From assembly GCA_964605235.1 (NCBI GenBank), contig CAZSBB010000002.1, positions 62,001 to 126,000 of the forward strand: 64,000 nucleotides of DNA. The letters are read 5' to 3'. Below the pieces are notes generated by a model. That model was not told the DNA's origin. It saw only the letters and a list, made by a program, of their open reading frames with translations, and ran no database searches. Below, in pieces: positions 1 through 6,734 of this stretch. Source of the stretch: CAZSBB01 sp964605235 (GTDB taxonomy: Bacteria > Planctomycetota > Phycisphaerae > Phycisphaerales > Phycisphaeraceae). The position numbers and the translations under genes are program-made. Each line of letters begins with the position of its first letter. The first letter of the stretch is position 1.

Positions 1-620
1 GCGTGATCGACGATTTCCAGCGTGCGCTGCACGTTGTGATCGGTCACCAGCATGGCGATGTGGTGTTGATCGCGCAGCCGGCGGATCTCGCGTTGCAGTT
101 CCTCGATCGCCAGCGGGTCGACGCCGGAGAACGGTTCGTCGAGCAGGATGAGGGCGGGATCGCTGACCAGCGCGCGGGCGATTTCCAGCTTGCGGCGTTC
201 CCCGCCCGAGAGCGTGCGGGCCTGCTGCTTGCGGAGCTTGGTCAGGTCGAACTGCGCCATGAGTTCCTCAGCCCGGCCGCGCCGCTGGCCGCGCGTCATG
301 GGCCGGGTTTCCAGCACCGCCATGAGATTGTCCTCAACGGAGAGGCGCTGGAAGACGCTGGGCTCCTGGGCGAGATAGCCCATGCCGAGCTGAGCGCGTT
401 TGTACATCGGCAGGCGGGTGATGTCCTGGCCGTTGAACTGCACCTGGCCGGCTTCGGGCTCGATCATGCCGATGACCGAGCGGAAGCTGGTGGTCTTGCC
501 GGCGCCGTTGCGGCCCAGCAGGCCGACGATCTGGCTCTGGCCGACGCGAAAGCTCACGTCGTTGACCACGACGCGGCCGCCGTAGCGTTTGGTCAGATGT
601 TGGGCGTCAAGGATGATCAT
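1..620 (-). CDS. lptB: LptB-type ABC transporter ATP-binding protein (3' end outside window)
   Basis: Cytoplasmic ATPase predicted to power the LptBFG complex that extracts lipopolysaccharide or an equivalent glycolipid from the inner membrane. Seen in the translation: Walker A GRNGAGKT at residues 36-43, Q-loop in YLAQEPSVF, signature LSGGERRKLEIARAL near residue 138, Walker B ALILLDEPFSGVDP, and the switch histidine in VTDHN. The PFSGVDP and VTDHNVQRTL wording is typical of LptB rather than of amino-acid ABC ATPases. The frame runs off the left edge, so roughly the last 30-40 residues are missing. The start at 620 (MIILDAQHLTK) matches family N-termini; in-frame ATGs at 632 and 635 are possible, and no strong ribosome binding site separates them. 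It is divergent from cdsA. Family assignment is firm; the exact LPS role is inferred. Confidence 0.9.
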   Translation of the reverse strand, partial: MIILDAQHLTKRYGGRVVVNDVSFRVGQSQIVGLLGRNGAGKTTSFRSVIGMIEPEAGQVQFNGQDITRLPMYKRAQLGMGYLAQEPSVFQRLSVEDNLMAVLETRPMTRGQRRGRAEELMAQFDLTKLRKQQARTLSGGERRKLEIARALVSDPALILLDEPFSGVDPLAIEELQREIRRLRDQHHIAMLVTDHNVQRTLEIVDH

Positions 621-710
621 CAGACCGAGCATCATAGTCGCCCGGCGGGATCGGTGGAAACGGCGGTTTACTTCGTCTTGATCACCTCGGCTTTGGTAGG
701 ATGCCGCCCC

Positions 711-1670
711 ATGCTGTCGCAACGTCTGACCTTCGGTTCCATCATGATCGCAGCCATGCTGGGCTTGTTCTATCTGGACAACCGGCTGGATCAAGTTTCC
801 ATTGCGGGCACCGTCTGGCAGGACGTGTTCAACGGCCGGGACCACCTGCCCGCCGGGTTGCCGCTGCTGGCGGTGTTTCTGACCTTGATTGTGCTCGGGG
901 CGCGCGAACTGGCGCGGATCGTCGCCGCCAAGGGGCAGGAGCCGCATCTGGGTCTGCTGACGCTGGCGGGCGTGAGCGGTTGCCTGCTGATGTTCGCCTT
1001 GCCGCAGAAGACCGACGCCCGCACCACCATGGCGATTTTTGCTTCGCTGTTCGTGCTGCTGTTCATCGCCACGCTGCTGCGTCATTCGTGGATGCGGCAC
1101 CGCACGGAAGGCGCAGTGATGGCGGCGGCGCTGACGAGTTTCGCCCTGATCTACATGGGTTTGCTGCCGGGTTTCCTGTGCGCCATTCGCCGCTGGCACA
1201 GCGGGTGGCTGGTGCTGGGGCTGATCCTGGTGGTCAAGAGCTGCGACATCGGCGCCTACTTCACCGGGCGCTTCCTGGGCCGCCACAAGCTGATTCCCTG
1301 GCTCAGTCCGGGCAAGACCTGGGAAGGGCTGGCGGGGGGCATGATTTTCGCGGGTCTGGTCGCAGCCGGGCTGGCGTGGGTGAGCAACCACTTCGGCATC
1401 GTGGGCAGCTACGACTGGGAAGACGGCCGGCGGACTTTCGCCCCCGAGACATTCTGCATCCCGGCGTGTGGCGTTGCCGGGCTGCTGCTGGGTTTGCTGG
1501 GACAATTCGGCGACCTGGTGGCGAGCCTGTTCAAACGCGATGCCGGCATCAAGGACTCGGGCTCGAGCATCCCCGGATTCGGCGGCGTGCTGGATGTGGT
1601 GGACTCGCCCATTGTGGTGGCGCCGTTCGCCTACTGGCTGCTGTGGAGCGGTCTGCTGGTGGTGGCGTGA
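711..1670 (+). CDS. cdsA: Phosphatidate cytidylyltransferase
   Basis: Integral membrane enzyme making CDP-diacylglycerol from phosphatidate and CTP, the precursor used by PssA encoded later in this window. The 319-residue protein has about eight hydrophobic segments and the C-terminal family signature: SLFKRDAGIKDSG followed by PGFGGVLDVVDS. Compared with the canonical signature (PGHGG...DRxD), the His is Phe and the Arg is Val, while the Lys-Arg, Lys-Asp and both flanking Asp residues are kept. The frame stays open upstream to base 3, but that part is antisense to lptB. The Met at 711 begins the hydrophobic N-terminus and fits family length. It is convergent with fmdB. Confidence 0.9.
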   Translation: MLSQRLTFGSIMIAAMLGLFYLDNRLDQVSIAGTVWQDVFNGRDHLPAGLPLLAVFLTLIVLGARELARIVAAKGQEPHLGLLTLAGVSGCLLMFALPQKTDARTTMAIFASLFVLLFIATLLRHSWMRHRTEGAVMAAALTSFALIYMGLLPGFLCAIRRWHSGWLVLGLILVVKSCDIGAYFTGRFLGRHKLIPWLSPGKTWEGLAGGMIFAGLVAAGLAWVSNHFGIVGSYDWEDGRRTFAPETFCIPACGVAGLLLGLLGQFGDLVASLFKRDAGIKDSGSSIPGFGGVLDVVDSPIVVAPFAYWLLWSGLLVVA

Positions 1671-1785
1671 GCGCAGCACACGGATGAGATGAGCTTGCGG
1701 TTCCGTACGGGGTCACTGACGAAACAGCATGCGCGCAGGTGTTGCAGACGCGCGCACAGCGCGCCCTACAGGTTGGCAAGCGCGC

Positions 1786-2163
1786 TTACTTTTTAGCTTT
1801 GCTGCCGGGTTTGGCGGGCTTGCTCTCGGCCTTGGCTTTGGCGGGTTTGCTGGCGCTATCGGCGGAGGAGTTGGCCGTGGTGCTGGCTTCGCTCTTGGTG
1901 GTGCTGTCGGATTTCGCGCTGCTGTCAGTCTTCGGGCTGCTCGAATCCTTTTCCGCTTTCTCCGCTTTCTTGTAGCTGTCGGAGCGGTAGTCGGTTTCGT
2001 AGAAGCCGCCGCCCTTGAAGATGATGCCCGCGCCGGTGCCGATCAGTCGTTTGAGCTTGTTTTTTCCGCAACTGGGGCACTTGCGCAACGCTGACGCGGT
2101 GATGGACTGAAACTCTTCAAACGTGTGGTCGCAGGCCTGGCAGGCGTATTCGTAGGTGGGCAT
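1786..2163 (-). CDS. FmdB-family zinc ribbon protein with long low-complexity tail
   Basis: Small predicted regulatory protein of the FmdB/CxxC_CxxC_SSSS family. Residues 1-45 form a zinc ribbon: it starts MPTYEYACQACDHTFE and a second pair lies in CPSCGK. The remaining 70 or so residues are an unstructured Ser/Thr/Lys/Ala-rich tail, which is long for the family and resembles planctomycete members. The start at 2163 has GGAG eight bases upstream; an upstream in-frame extension would translate part of a dispersed repeat and is not credible. It is the last gene of the chaperone cluster, 243 bases after grpE. The biochemical role is unknown. Confidence 0.85.
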   Translation of the reverse strand: MPTYEYACQACDHTFEEFQSITASALRKCPSCGKNKLKRLIGTGAGIIFKGGGFYETDYRSDSYKKAEKAEKDSSSPKTDSSAKSDSTTKSEASTTANSSADSASKPAKAKAESKPAKPGSKAKK

Positions 2164-2201
2164 GGCGGTGACTCCAAGCGGGTAAGAAAGCATTCCCCCA
2201 A

Positions 2202-2331
2202 ACTCACCACAGAGACACAGAGGACACTGAGTGCCAGCACGAGAAGATGTCCGATCCCGCACCGTGACAGTTGTTCTCCGTGAGCATTGCTCTGTGCACT
2301 CTGTGCCTCTATGGCTAATCGTGTTTTGGGC
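2202..2331. repeat. Inverted-repeat pair of the CCACAGAGGCACAGAG family, no gene inside
   Basis: Left arm 2202-2234 reads CCACAGAGACACAGAGGAC. The right arm, about 2275-2325, reads on the other strand CCATAGAGGCACAGAG followed by TGCACAGAG. The arms face each other with roughly 40 bases between them. The same arm sequences flank the GxxExxY gene at 4130-4550 and recur at 14496-14613. The element lies between fmdB and grpE. Confidence 0.75.
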
Positions 2332-2406
2332 TGGTTTCTAAGCGTTTGATTGCAGGATCAGTCGGGTTGTGTTGCCTTGAGCAACAGTCAGATTTACAGA
2401 GACGGG

Positions 2407-2970
2407 TCAGGGGGTGACGGCAACCTGAGTGGGGCGGAGGGTTTTGTCGTCGATGGTGTAGCCGATCTGCAGCACCGCCGCGATGTGGTTGGCAGCGAGC
2501 CCTTCCACCGGCTGGCGCAGCAGGGCTTCGTGGCGGGTGGGATCGAACTCCGCGCCGACTTCGACGGCCATGGGCTGCACGCCGAACTGGTTCAGTGCTT
2601 TGGTCAGCTCGTCGCGGACGATACGCAGGCCTTCGCGGAGTTTGCTGCCGTCTTCGCCGCCGGATTCCAGAGCGCGGTCGAAATGATCCGCCACGGGCAG
2701 CAGGGCGCGGGCGATGGCCATGGTCTGCTGCTGGCGGGCGTTCTCGGCGTCGATCCGGCTGCGGCGGGCGAGGTTCTGGTAATCCGCCAGACCGCGCAGG
2801 ACCTGACTTTTCAGCTCCTCGCGTTGCCGTTCGAGTTCCTCGACCTGCAGGCGCAGTTGCGTCAGTTCGTCCTGGCCCTCGGCTGGGGCATGCACGTCGG
2901 CGGCAGTTTCATCCACCAGCGCGTCATCGCTGAGCGGTTCATTGGGATTGGGTGATTCAGTGGTGTTCAT
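2407..2970 (-). CDS. grpE: Nucleotide exchange factor GrpE
   Basis: Co-chaperone that releases ADP from DnaK. The 187-residue protein has an acidic disordered N-terminus (residues 1-30), a long coiled-coil helix (about 30-85, rich in EELERQREELKSQ), and the GrpE core with RSRIDAENARQQQ, PVADHFDRALE and, near the end, the GYTIDDKTLRPTQVAV strand corresponding to the family's G-Y-x-L-x(n)-R-x-x-x-V signature. It lies 21 bases after dnaJ, so cotranscription is likely. dnaK is not in the window. Confidence 0.95.
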   Translation of the reverse strand: MNTTESPNPNEPLSDDALVDETAADVHAPAEGQDELTQLRLQVEELERQREELKSQVLRGLADYQNLARRSRIDAENARQQQTMAIARALLPVADHFDRALESGGEDGSKLREGLRIVRDELTKALNQFGVQPMAVEVGAEFDPTRHEALLRQPVEGLAANHIAAVLQIGYTIDDKTLRPTQVAVTP

Positions 2971-2991
2971 GGCGCGCCTCGGTGGGGTTGC

Positions 2992-4122
2992 TTACTGGCC
3001 GGCGAGGGTTTCCTTGATCTTGTCCCAGAAGCCTTTGTTTTCCGGGAGCACGTCGAACTTTTCGGTCTTGGCGTACTCGCGGAGCAGGCGGTCCTGTTCC
3101 TTGGTGAGCTTGCGCGGGATTTCGATTTTGACGATGACCGCCATGTCGCCCCGGCGTTCACTGCGCAAGCTGGGCAGTCCCAGGCCTGACAGCCGCAGGA
3201 TGTGGCCGTGCTGGGTGCCGGGGGGGATGGTGACTTCGGTCTGGCCGTCGAGGGTGGGGACGGTGACCTTGGCGCCCAGGGCCGCCTGGGTGAAGCTGAT
3301 GGGCATCTGCATGACCAGGTGATCCTGTTCGCGTGTGAACAGGTCGTGATCCGCCACGCGCACGACGACATGCAGGTCGCCGCGGGGGCCGCCGCCGGCG
3401 CCGGGCTCGCCTTCGCCGCGCACGCGGATTGCCTGGCCATCGTGGATGCCGGCCGGAATCTGGACTTTGAGCACGCGCCGTTTGGGCTGGCGACCGGCGC
3501 CCTGGCAAGCGGGGCATTTGTCGCGGTAGACCTGGCCTTGTCCACCGCAGGCGGGGCAGGTGGTGACCATGCGGAACATGCCGCCCAGGCCGGTCTGGGC
3601 GACCTTGCCCTGCCCGCCGCAGGTGACGCAGGCGACGGGTTTGGTGCCGGGTTTGGCGCCGTTGCCCTGGCAGGTTTCGCACAGGTCCTGGCGGACAAAC
3701 TCGATCTCGCGTTCGACGCCCGTGAGCACGTCCCGCAGGCTGATTTCCGTTTCCGTCTCCAGGTCGTAACCGCGTCCGGCCCGGCGTCCGCCGCGCCCGC
3801 GTCCACCGCCGCCGAGCATGTCGCCGAAGATGTCGCCGAACATGGAGAAGATGTCATTGACATCCATGCCCGAGAAGTTGTGGCCGGTTGAGCCGCGCAG
3901 CCCCTCGTGGCCGTACTGGTCATAGCGCTGGCGTTTCTGCGGATCGCTGAGGACTTCGTACGCTTCGGCGGCTTCCTTGAACCTGGCTTCGGCGTCCTTG
4001 TCATCCGGATTGCGGTCCGGGTGATATTTCATGGCCAGCTTGCGGTACGCGCGTTTGACGTCGTCCGCGGAAGCGTCTTTGTCGACGCCCAGCACTTCGT
4101 AATAATCGCGCGTGGTAGCCAT
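2992..4122 (-). CDS. dnaJ: Chaperone protein DnaJ
   Basis: Class A J-domain protein that stimulates DnaK ATPase and presents unfolded substrates. Seen: a J domain at residues 1-70 with the HPD tripeptide in KYHPDRNPDD; a Gly-rich linker (GGGGRGRGGRRAGRG); four CxxCxGxG zinc motifs (CETCQGNG, CVTCGGQG, CPACGGQG, CPACQGAG) at about 145-215; then the two beta-sandwich substrate domains. Length 376 is normal for the family. The start at 4122 gives MATTRDYYEVLGV, the usual N-terminus. It is followed by grpE and preceded by the GxxExxY element. Confidence 0.97.
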   Translation of the reverse strand: MATTRDYYEVLGVDKDASADDVKRAYRKLAMKYHPDRNPDDKDAEARFKEAAEAYEVLSDPQKRQRYDQYGHEGLRGSTGHNFSGMDVNDIFSMFGDIFGDMLGGGGRGRGGRRAGRGYDLETETEISLRDVLTGVEREIEFVRQDLCETCQGNGAKPGTKPVACVTCGGQGKVAQTGLGGMFRMVTTCPACGGQGQVYRDKCPACQGAGRQPKRRVLKVQIPAGIHDGQAIRVRGEGEPGAGGGPRGDLHVVVRVADHDLFTREQDHLVMQMPISFTQAALGAKVTVPTLDGQTEVTIPPGTQHGHILRLSGLGLPSLRSERRGDMAVIVKIEIPRKLTKEQDRLLREYAKTEKFDVLPENKGFWDKIKETLAGQ

Positions 4123-4129
4123 TTTTTTT

Positions 4130-4550
4130 CACCACAGAGGCACAGAGAACACCGAGAGAAGGTCAGAGGACCATACGTTTAATGCCGTCGCGTAGCTTGG
4201 ATACGTTGAAGTTCAGCAGCAGGCCAACGTGACAATTGCTTAGCCGTAAATAGGTAAGCAGCTGTGCCTCATGGACTGGCAGCAGCTGCTCAACTGCTTT
4301 TACTTCAGGCACCAGCTTTCGCTGGACCCATAAGTCAAGGCGATACCCAGCGGACAGGTTCAGTCCCTTGTACTGCAAGGGCAGGGGAACCTGACGCTCC
4401 ACAGGGACACCAGCGAGTTTGAACTCATGCTCAAGACAGGCTTCGTATGCTGACTCAAGCAATCCAGGCCCGAGTTGGCGATGCACTTCAATCGCCAACC
4501 CGATGACCTGCTCGGTGAGTTTATCTCTGTGTTCCTCTGTGCCTCTGTGG
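4130..4550. repeat. Inverted repeat flanking the GxxExxY gene
   Basis: The left arm, about 4130-4158, contains CCACAGAGGCACAGAG. The right arm, 4525-4550, reads on the minus strand CCACAGAGGCACAGAG then GAACACAGAG. The arms enclose the GxxExxY gene almost exactly, and the right arm supplies its first codons (Met-Asn-His-Arg-Gly-Thr-Glu-Glu-His-Arg). The whole unit sits between groEL1 and dnaJ like an inserted cassette. Confidence 0.8.
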
Positions 4551-4555
4551 TTCAT
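4163..4555 (-). CDS. GxxExxY family protein (PDDEXK-like fold)
   Basis: 130-residue protein of the GxxExxY family, which occurs as multicopy paralogues in planctomycetes, cyanobacteria and other phyla and is grouped with PD-(D/E)XK nuclease-like proteins. Seen: the name-giving motif GLLESAYEACLEHEF near residue 32, the YRLDLWVQRKLVPEVKAVE strand-Lys region that would supply D...E-x-K, and the C-terminal LLLNFNVSKLRDGIKRMVL. The first ten codons are encoded by the terminal repeat. It is placed inside the chaperone cluster, 12 bases after groEL1, and is probably cotranscribed. Nuclease activity is inferred from fold only; no substrate is known. Confidence 0.88.
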   Translation of the reverse strand: MNHRGTEEHRDKLTEQVIGLAIEVHRQLGPGLLESAYEACLEHEFKLAGVPVERQVPLPLQYKGLNLSAGYRLDLWVQRKLVPEVKAVEQLLPVHEAQLLTYLRLSNCHVGLLLNFNVSKLRDGIKRMVL

Positions 4556-4567
4556 CGCTCCGCTGGC

Positions 4568-6181
4568 TTAGCTCACAGCGCCTTCGACCGCGGCCTTGTC
4601 GTCCTTAAGCTCGGTCACCAGCACGTTGGTGGTGAGCATCAGGCCGGCCACAGACGCCGCGTTGATCAGGGCGGTGCGGGCGACCAGCGCCGGGTCGATG
4701 ATGCCTTCCTTGACCATGTCGACGTACGCGCCGGTGGCGGCGTTGTAGCCCTGGTTGCCCTTGGCTTCCTTGACCTTCTCGACCACCACGTAGCCGTCTT
4801 CGCCGCTGTTGTCGACGATCTGACGCAGCGGGGCTTCGAGGGCCTTGGCGACGATGTCGCAGCCGAGCTTGTCGTCACCCTTGGCTTTGGCGCGGGCGGC
4901 ATCCACCGCGGCAATCGCACGGATGAACGCCACGCCGCCGCCGGGCACGAAGCCTTCCTGAGCGGCCGCCTTGGTGGCGTGCAGGGCGTCGTCGACGCGA
5001 TCCTTCTTTTCCTTCATGGCGATTTCGGTCATCGCGCCGACGTGGATGATCGCCACGCCACCGGTCAGCTTGGCGAGTCGCTCCTGGAGCTTCTCGCGGT
5101 CGTAATCGCTGGTGGTGGATTCAATCTGCCGACGAATCTGCTCGCACCGGCCGTTGATGTCCTTCTTCTTGCCGGCGCCTTCAATGATGGTGGTGTTGTC
5201 TTTGTCGATCACCAGCTTCTTGGCGCTGCCCAGGGCGGTCAGCTCGAGCGACTCGAGGCTCTGGCCCAGGTCTTCGGAAAGGAAGGTGCCGCCGGTCAGC
5301 ACGGCAATGTCGCCCAGCAGCGCCTTGCGGCGATCACCGAAGCCCGGGGCCTTCACAGCCGCGATCTTCAGCACGCCCCGCAGGCGGTTGACCACCAGCG
5401 CCGCGAGGGCTTCGTTCTCGACGTCCTCGGCAATGATCAGCAGCGGCTTCTGCGCCATCGCCACCTTGTTGAGCAGCGGCAGCAGGTCGGGCAGGTTGCT
5501 GATTTTCTTTTCGTAGATCAGGATCAGGGCGTCTTCCAGCACGCATTCCTGCGTGGCGGGATCGGTCATGAAGTAGGGCGACAGGTAGCCCTTGTCGAAC
5601 TGCATGCCTTCGACGTATTCCAGGGCGGTTTCGGCGCTCTTGCCTTCTTCGACCTCGACCACGCCGTCGGCGCCGACCTTGTCGATCGCCTCGGCGATGA
5701 TGCGGCCGATCTCCGCGTCATGATTGGCGGAGACGGTGGCGACGTTCTGGAGATCCTGCTTGCCCTTGCACTTGATCGCGGCGCTGGCGATCGCCTGGCC
5801 GGCGGCCGTGGCGGCGGCATTGATGCCGCGCTGCAGGGCGATGGGATTCGCGCCCGCGGTGACGTGGCGCAGGCCCTCGGTGAAGATCGCTTCTGCGAGC
5901 ACGGTGGCGGCGGTGGTGCCGTCGCCGGCCTTGTCGGCGGTCTTCTTGGCGACTTCATTGACCATCTTGGCGCCCATGTTCTGGAACGCCTCGGGCAGCT
6001 CGATTTCCTTGCTGACCGACACGCCGTCCTTGGTGACGGCCGGATTGCCGAACGACTTCTGGAGGATCACGTTCCGGCCGGTGGGGCCCATGGTGATCTT
6101 CACCGCGCTGGCGAGCTGCTCCAGACCCTTGCGGAGCTGGACCGCCGCTTCGTTGCCGAACATCAATTGCTTCTTGGCCAT
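4568..6181 (-). CDS. groEL: Chaperonin GroEL, tail-less paralogue (GroEL1)
   Basis: 60-kDa chaperonin subunit, 537 residues, paired with the groES just upstream. Seen: MAKKQLMFGNEAAV start, TKDG and AGDGTTAATVL nucleotide-binding motifs, and VDDALHATKAAAQEGFVPGGG in the C-terminal equatorial domain. It ends in DDKAAVEGAVS and lacks the usual Gly-Gly-Met tail. The normally LDKS position near residue 41 is LQKS. The start at 6181 was chosen over an extension seven codons upstream because it gives the family N-terminus. The second GroEL upstream has a full GGM tail, so the copies are likely specialised. Which one is housekeeping cannot be decided from sequence. Confidence 0.95.
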   Translation of the reverse strand: MAKKQLMFGNEAAVQLRKGLEQLASAVKITMGPTGRNVILQKSFGNPAVTKDGVSVSKEIELPEAFQNMGAKMVNEVAKKTADKAGDGTTAATVLAEAIFTEGLRHVTAGANPIALQRGINAAATAAGQAIASAAIKCKGKQDLQNVATVSANHDAEIGRIIAEAIDKVGADGVVEVEEGKSAETALEYVEGMQFDKGYLSPYFMTDPATQECVLEDALILIYEKKISNLPDLLPLLNKVAMAQKPLLIIAEDVENEALAALVVNRLRGVLKIAAVKAPGFGDRRKALLGDIAVLTGGTFLSEDLGQSLESLELTALGSAKKLVIDKDNTTIIEGAGKKKDINGRCEQIRRQIESTTSDYDREKLQERLAKLTGGVAIIHVGAMTEIAMKEKKDRVDDALHATKAAAQEGFVPGGGVAFIRAIAAVDAARAKAKGDDKLGCDIVAKALEAPLRQIVDNSGEDGYVVVEKVKEAKGNQGYNAATGAYVDMVKEGIIDPALVARTALINAASVAGLMLTTNVLVTELKDDKAAVEGAVS

Positions 6182-6260
6182 GTTTCTGGCTCCAATGCTC
6201 AAATAGCTGGCTGATCTTCACAAGTCCAGCCGCGCGCCGGGCGCGGGGACTGACGAATGC

Positions 6261-6581
6261 TTACTCCACGACGCCCAGCAGTTCGCTTTCGCGAATGATG
6301 ATGAGGTCTTCGCCGTCGACTTCGATTTCAGTGCCGGCATACTTGCCGTAGACCACGGTGTCGCCCTTCTTGACGCCCAGCGGGGTGCGGCTGCCGTCGT
6401 CGTTGAGCTTGCCGGGACCGGTCGCCAGCACTTTGCCCATCATGGGCTTTTCCTTGGCGCTTTCGGGCAGGAAGATGCCGCTGGCGGTCTTCTCTTCCGA
6501 AGCGTTGGGCTGAACGAGAACGCGGTCATCCAGGGGACGAACGGTGCTGACGCTGCTCTTGCTCTTGGTTGCGGTTGCCAT
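6261..6581 (-). CDS. groES: Co-chaperonin GroES
   Basis: 10-kDa lid of the GroEL chamber, here 106 residues with a slightly extended Ser/Lys-rich N-terminus. Seen: VRPLDDRVLVQ, the mobile loop EEKTASGIFLPESAKEKP that contacts GroEL, GDTVVYGKYAGTEIEVDGED, and C-terminal IIRESELLGVVE. The start at 6581 is supported by GGAGAG about ten bases upstream. It lies between two groEL genes: 79 bases before groEL1 and 153 bases after groEL2. Confidence 0.95.
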   Translation of the reverse strand: MATATKSKSSVSTVRPLDDRVLVQPNASEEKTASGIFLPESAKEKPMMGKVLATGPGKLNDDGSRTPLGVKKGDTVVYGKYAGTEIEVDGEDLIIIRESELLGVVE

Positions 6582-6706
6582 GGCTGATGTCTCTCCGTGT
6601 GGTGTTGCTTTTTTGGCCAGCCGTTTCGCGGCCGGATCGTGGTTGAATGAATCAGGGACGAACAAATCAAACTGCGCTACGCGCGACAAGACGCTGGGAA
6701 ACTTCC

Positions 6707-6734
6707 GGGGGTCCGGGGGGGTGGGGGGGTGGGG
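6707..6734 (+). other. Four-run guanine tract (G-quadruplex-capable) at the groEL2 stop
   Basis: On the plus strand there are runs of 5, 7, 7 and 4 G separated by TCC, T and T, ending at the base next to the groEL2 stop codon. This fits the intramolecular G4 consensus. The plus strand is the template for groEL2-groES transcription, so the mRNA is C-rich here. It could slow polymerase or reduce readthrough into groES. The motif is seen; any function is inferred. Confidence 0.6.

Noticed and set aside
3..710. Plus-strand coding extension upstream of cdsA
   Set aside because: It is the antisense of lptB, whose minus-strand translation has all ABC ATPase motifs. The hydrophobic CdsA sequence begins at 711.
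636..710. Sigma-70 promoter for cdsA (TTGATC and TAGGAT)
   Set aside because: The spacer would be only 13 bases.
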